NCBI GenBank assembly: GCA_020201235.1
Contig: JAIVHD010000281.1
Span: forward strand, 1 to 7,076
Direction of reading: 5' to 3'
DNA from: Lysobacteraceae bacterium
GTDB taxonomy: Bacteria; Pseudomonadota; Gammaproteobacteria; Xanthomonadales; Wenzhouxiangellaceae
Length of the DNA: 7,076 nucleotides
Part shown: in pieces, positions 5,185 to 7,076 of the stretch
Numbering within the stretch: the first letter of the stretch is position 1
Layout of the letters: each line of letters opens with the position of its first letter
Program-made: the position numbers and the translations under genes
Notes under the pieces: model-generated
Database searches by the model: none
Told to the model about the DNA's origin: nothing
The model's input: the letters and a program-made list of their open reading frames with translations, nothing else

Positions 5185-7076
5185 TCGCCAGCCCGGGCGA
5201 GCAGATTCTTGATGAACTCCTCGACGTCGAGCATATCTACTCGATGTCGCGCCACGGCCAGGCCATCATCACCGTCCAGTTCGAAGTGGGCGTGCCGCGC
5301 CAGGATGCGCTGGTGCGACTCTACAACCAGGTCTTTTCGAATCGCGACTGGTTCCCCGACGACCTCGGAGCCAGCCAACCGGTGGTCAAGCCGCAGGGCA
5401 TCGACGATGTCCCGATCGTGACGCTGACGCTGTACGACCCGGCCGAGCGCCACAGCGGCGAGGACTTGACGAGGCTGGCGCACACGCTCGAAACTGCACT
5501 CAAGCGGGTGCCCGGAACGCGCGATGTGTTCACCATCGGCGGCACGCCCGACCGCGTCGATATCGAGTTTGACCCGGCCCGGCTGGCCGGTTATGGCCTG
5601 GCGCTGAACGATTTGATTGAGGCCATCCAGGCGGCCAATACCAGCGGCATCGAAAGCCGCATCACGCGCGATGGCGTTTCCATTCCGGTCTCGCCCGGTG
5701 CCCTGCTCGACAGCGTCGAAGATGTGCGCCGCCTGGTTGTCGGCGTGCACCGGGGCAACGCCATTCGGCTCGACGATGTCGCCGTGGTACAACGCGGTGG
5801 CACCGTGCCGGACCAGAGCGCACGACTGGGCTTCGGCCCGGCCGGCAGCGGCCAGCCGGGCCGCATCCACCGCGCCGTCACACTGGCCATCGCCAAAAAA
5901 ACCGGCGAAAACGCGGTGGTCGTCGCCGAGGCCGTCCAGCAGCGCCTGGAACTGCTGCGCGGGCGCATCATTCCAGACGATATCGAAGTGCTGGTCACAC
6001 GAAATTACGGCGAAACCGCATCCGACAAGGCGCGCGCGCTCATCACCGACCTGGTGCTGGCGACGCTGTCGGTGGTGTTGCTGGTGCTGGCCGCCATGGG
6101 CTGGCGCCAGGCGCTGATCGTCGGCCTGTCGGTGCTGGTCACGCTGCTGCTCACGCTGGTGTTTTCCTGGGCCTGGGGCTTCACACTCAACCGCGTCTCG
6201 CTGTTTGCGCTGATCTTCGCGATTGGCATCCTGGTCGACGACGCGATCGTCATCGTCGAAAACATCAACCGCCGCCTGCAAAACTCGTCGCGGCCGTTTG
6301 CCGAGATGATCCCGGTGGCGGTCGACGAGGTGGGCACGCCAACCATCATGGCCAGCCTGACGGTGATGGCCGCGCTCATCCCCATGGCCTTCGTCAGCGG
6401 TCTGATGGGGCCCTACATGAGTCCCATCCCGATCAACGCCTCGGCCGGCATGGTGCTGTCGCAAATCGTCGCCTTTGTGCTCGTGCCGTGGCTGGCGATG
6501 CGCCTGATGCGGCGCGATTCGACCCACAGCGCATCGGCTAGCAACCGCAACGGCGCGAGCGACAAAGACCGGTCCGAAAGCGCCGGCCAGGGTGCCAATC
6601 CAAGGCTGCTGGCCATTTTCAGTAGCGTACTAAAGCCGTTTCTCGGCCCGCATCGGGCACGCCGCTGGTTGCTAACCGCGGTCGTCGTCGGCCTGACCCT
6701 GGCGGTCATGTTGCTGCCGGTCTTCCAGGTCGTCATCCTGAAGATGCTGCCGTTCGACGACAAGTCCGAGCTACAAGTAGTGATCGACCTGCCCGAAAAC
6801 ACGCCCATGGAGCAGACCCTGCGGGTGCTGACCGACATGGGCCAATACTTGGAAGGCATCGACGAGGTTGAGAACTGGCAGGCCTACGCCGGCACCGCCT
6901 CGCCGATCAACTTCAACGGCCTGATCCGGCAATACTACCTGCGCGACCAGCCCTACCACGGCGACCTGCAAATCAACCTCAGCGACGATCGCAACCGCCA
7001 GTCGCACGCGATCGCGCTGGACCTGCGCGCGCCGTTGACGAAGATCGGCCAACAGCACGGGGCCGCAGTCAAGATC
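5127..7076 (+). CDS. Efflux RND transporter permease (AcrB family), lacks N-terminus and TM1; continues past window
   Basis: Inner-membrane proton-driven pump subunit of the RND superfamily. The first usable start in frame is ATG 5127, giving 650 codons to the window edge. Homology begins nine codons earlier (EEEPQIDVT, 5100-5126). From M1 of this frame: PN1 porter domain (GFPGASAREVESLI, 7-20; YSMSRHGQAIITVQF, about 39-53), further porter segments to about 290, TM2 (about 305-324), TM3 (329-348) and TM4 (357-382). TM4 contains the RND signature GILVDDAIVIVENI, with D371-D372 matching the AcrB proton-relay pair D407/D408. TM5 and TM6 follow (about 405-461), then a polar Ser/Asn-rich cytoplasmic linker (466-490), TM7 (about 513-537) and the second porter half opening with KMLPFDDKSELQVVIDLPE. 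No frameshift or stop occurs inside. TM1 and the normal start are absent and no ribosome site precedes 5127, so as written the gene is probably non-functional; otherwise the sequence carries an assembly error. Confidence 0.85.
   Translation, partial: MADIVVGFPGASAREVESLIASPGEQILDELLDVEHIYSMSRHGQAIITVQFEVGVPRQDALVRLYNQVFSNRDWFPDDLGASQPVVKPQGIDDVPIVTLTLYDPAERHSGEDLTRLAHTLETALKRVPGTRDVFTIGGTPDRVDIEFDPARLAGYGLALNDLIEAIQAANTSGIESRITRDGVSIPVSPGALLDSVEDVRRLVVGVHRGNAIRLDDVAVVQRGGTVPDQSARLGFGPAGSGQPGRIHRAVTLAIAKKTGENAVVVAEAVQQRLELLRGRIIPDDIEVLVTRNYGETASDKARALITDLVLATLSVVLLVLAAMGWRQALIVGLSVLVTLLLTLVFSWAWGFTLNRVSLFALIFAIGILVDDAIVIVENINRRLQNSSRPFAEMIPVAVDEVGTPTIMASLTVMAALIPMAFVSGLMGPYMSPIPINASAGMVLSQIVAFVLVPWLAMRLMRRDSTHSASASNRNGASDKDRSESAGQGANPRLLAIFSSVLKPFLGPHRARRWLLTAVVVGLTLAVMLLPVFQVVILKMLPFDDKSELQVVIDLPENTPMEQTLRVLTDMGQYLEGIDEVENWQAYAGTASPINFNGLIRQYYLRDQPYHGDLQINLSDDRNRQSHAIALDLRAPLTKIGQQHGAAVKI

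Noticed and set aside
4686..6527. 613-codon open frame on the minus strand
   Set aside because: It lies fully antisense to the adaptor and permease, and its translation is His/Asp/Arg/Gln-rich without a recognisable domain. It is what GC-rich codon bias produces opposite a real gene; it also crosses the junction between two unrelated coding frames.

Overview
The window reads as GC-rich chromosomal DNA from a gammaproteobacterium. The best taxonomic clue is a 90-residue DksA/TraR-type zinc-finger protein. From memory, it matches Escherichia coli YbiI along its whole length, including the C-terminal NRRGSKDSQLR. The genus cannot be told from the sequence. There are no phage, transposon, CRISPR, rRNA or tRNA signals. 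It looks like ordinary chromosome with one damaged or misassembled locus.

Layout. Positions 1-451 (minus) hold the N-terminal 150 residues of a DeaD-type DEAD-box RNA helicase that runs off the left edge. Positions 557-1864 (minus) encode a complete major facilitator superfamily transporter resembling the YihN/nitrate-nitrite-type clade. A gap of about 380 bases without a credible gene follows (1865-2244); it holds several short inverted repeats. A small hotdog-fold (DUF4442-type) protein is encoded at 2245-2715 (plus). It converges on the YbiI-like protein at 2779-3051 (minus), which lies downstream of a 3-methyladenine DNA glycosylase of the AlkA/HhH-GPD family (3139-3768, minus). A divergent intergenic region (3769-4056) carries a recognisable sigma70-type promoter pointing right. 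It leads into an RND-type efflux locus: a periplasmic adaptor (4057-5184) followed by an inner-membrane RND permease that runs off the right edge.

The most notable point is the adaptor-permease junction at about 5098-5103. The adaptor reading frame is homologous up to about residue 348 and then passes into 27 residues of nonsense. In a different frame, permease homology begins abruptly at the conserved EEEPQI segment. The permease start codon, cytoplasmic N-terminus and first membrane helix are absent, as are the adaptor stop and any intergenic spacer. The pattern is that of an internal deletion (or an assembly collapse) joining the two genes out of frame. The rest of the permease is open and well conserved to the window edge, including the paired Asp of the proton relay in TM4.

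Functionally, the adaptor and permease would form two parts of a tripartite pump; no outer-membrane channel lies in the window. The glycosylase and the YbiI-like protein may be co-transcribed. The other genes look independent.
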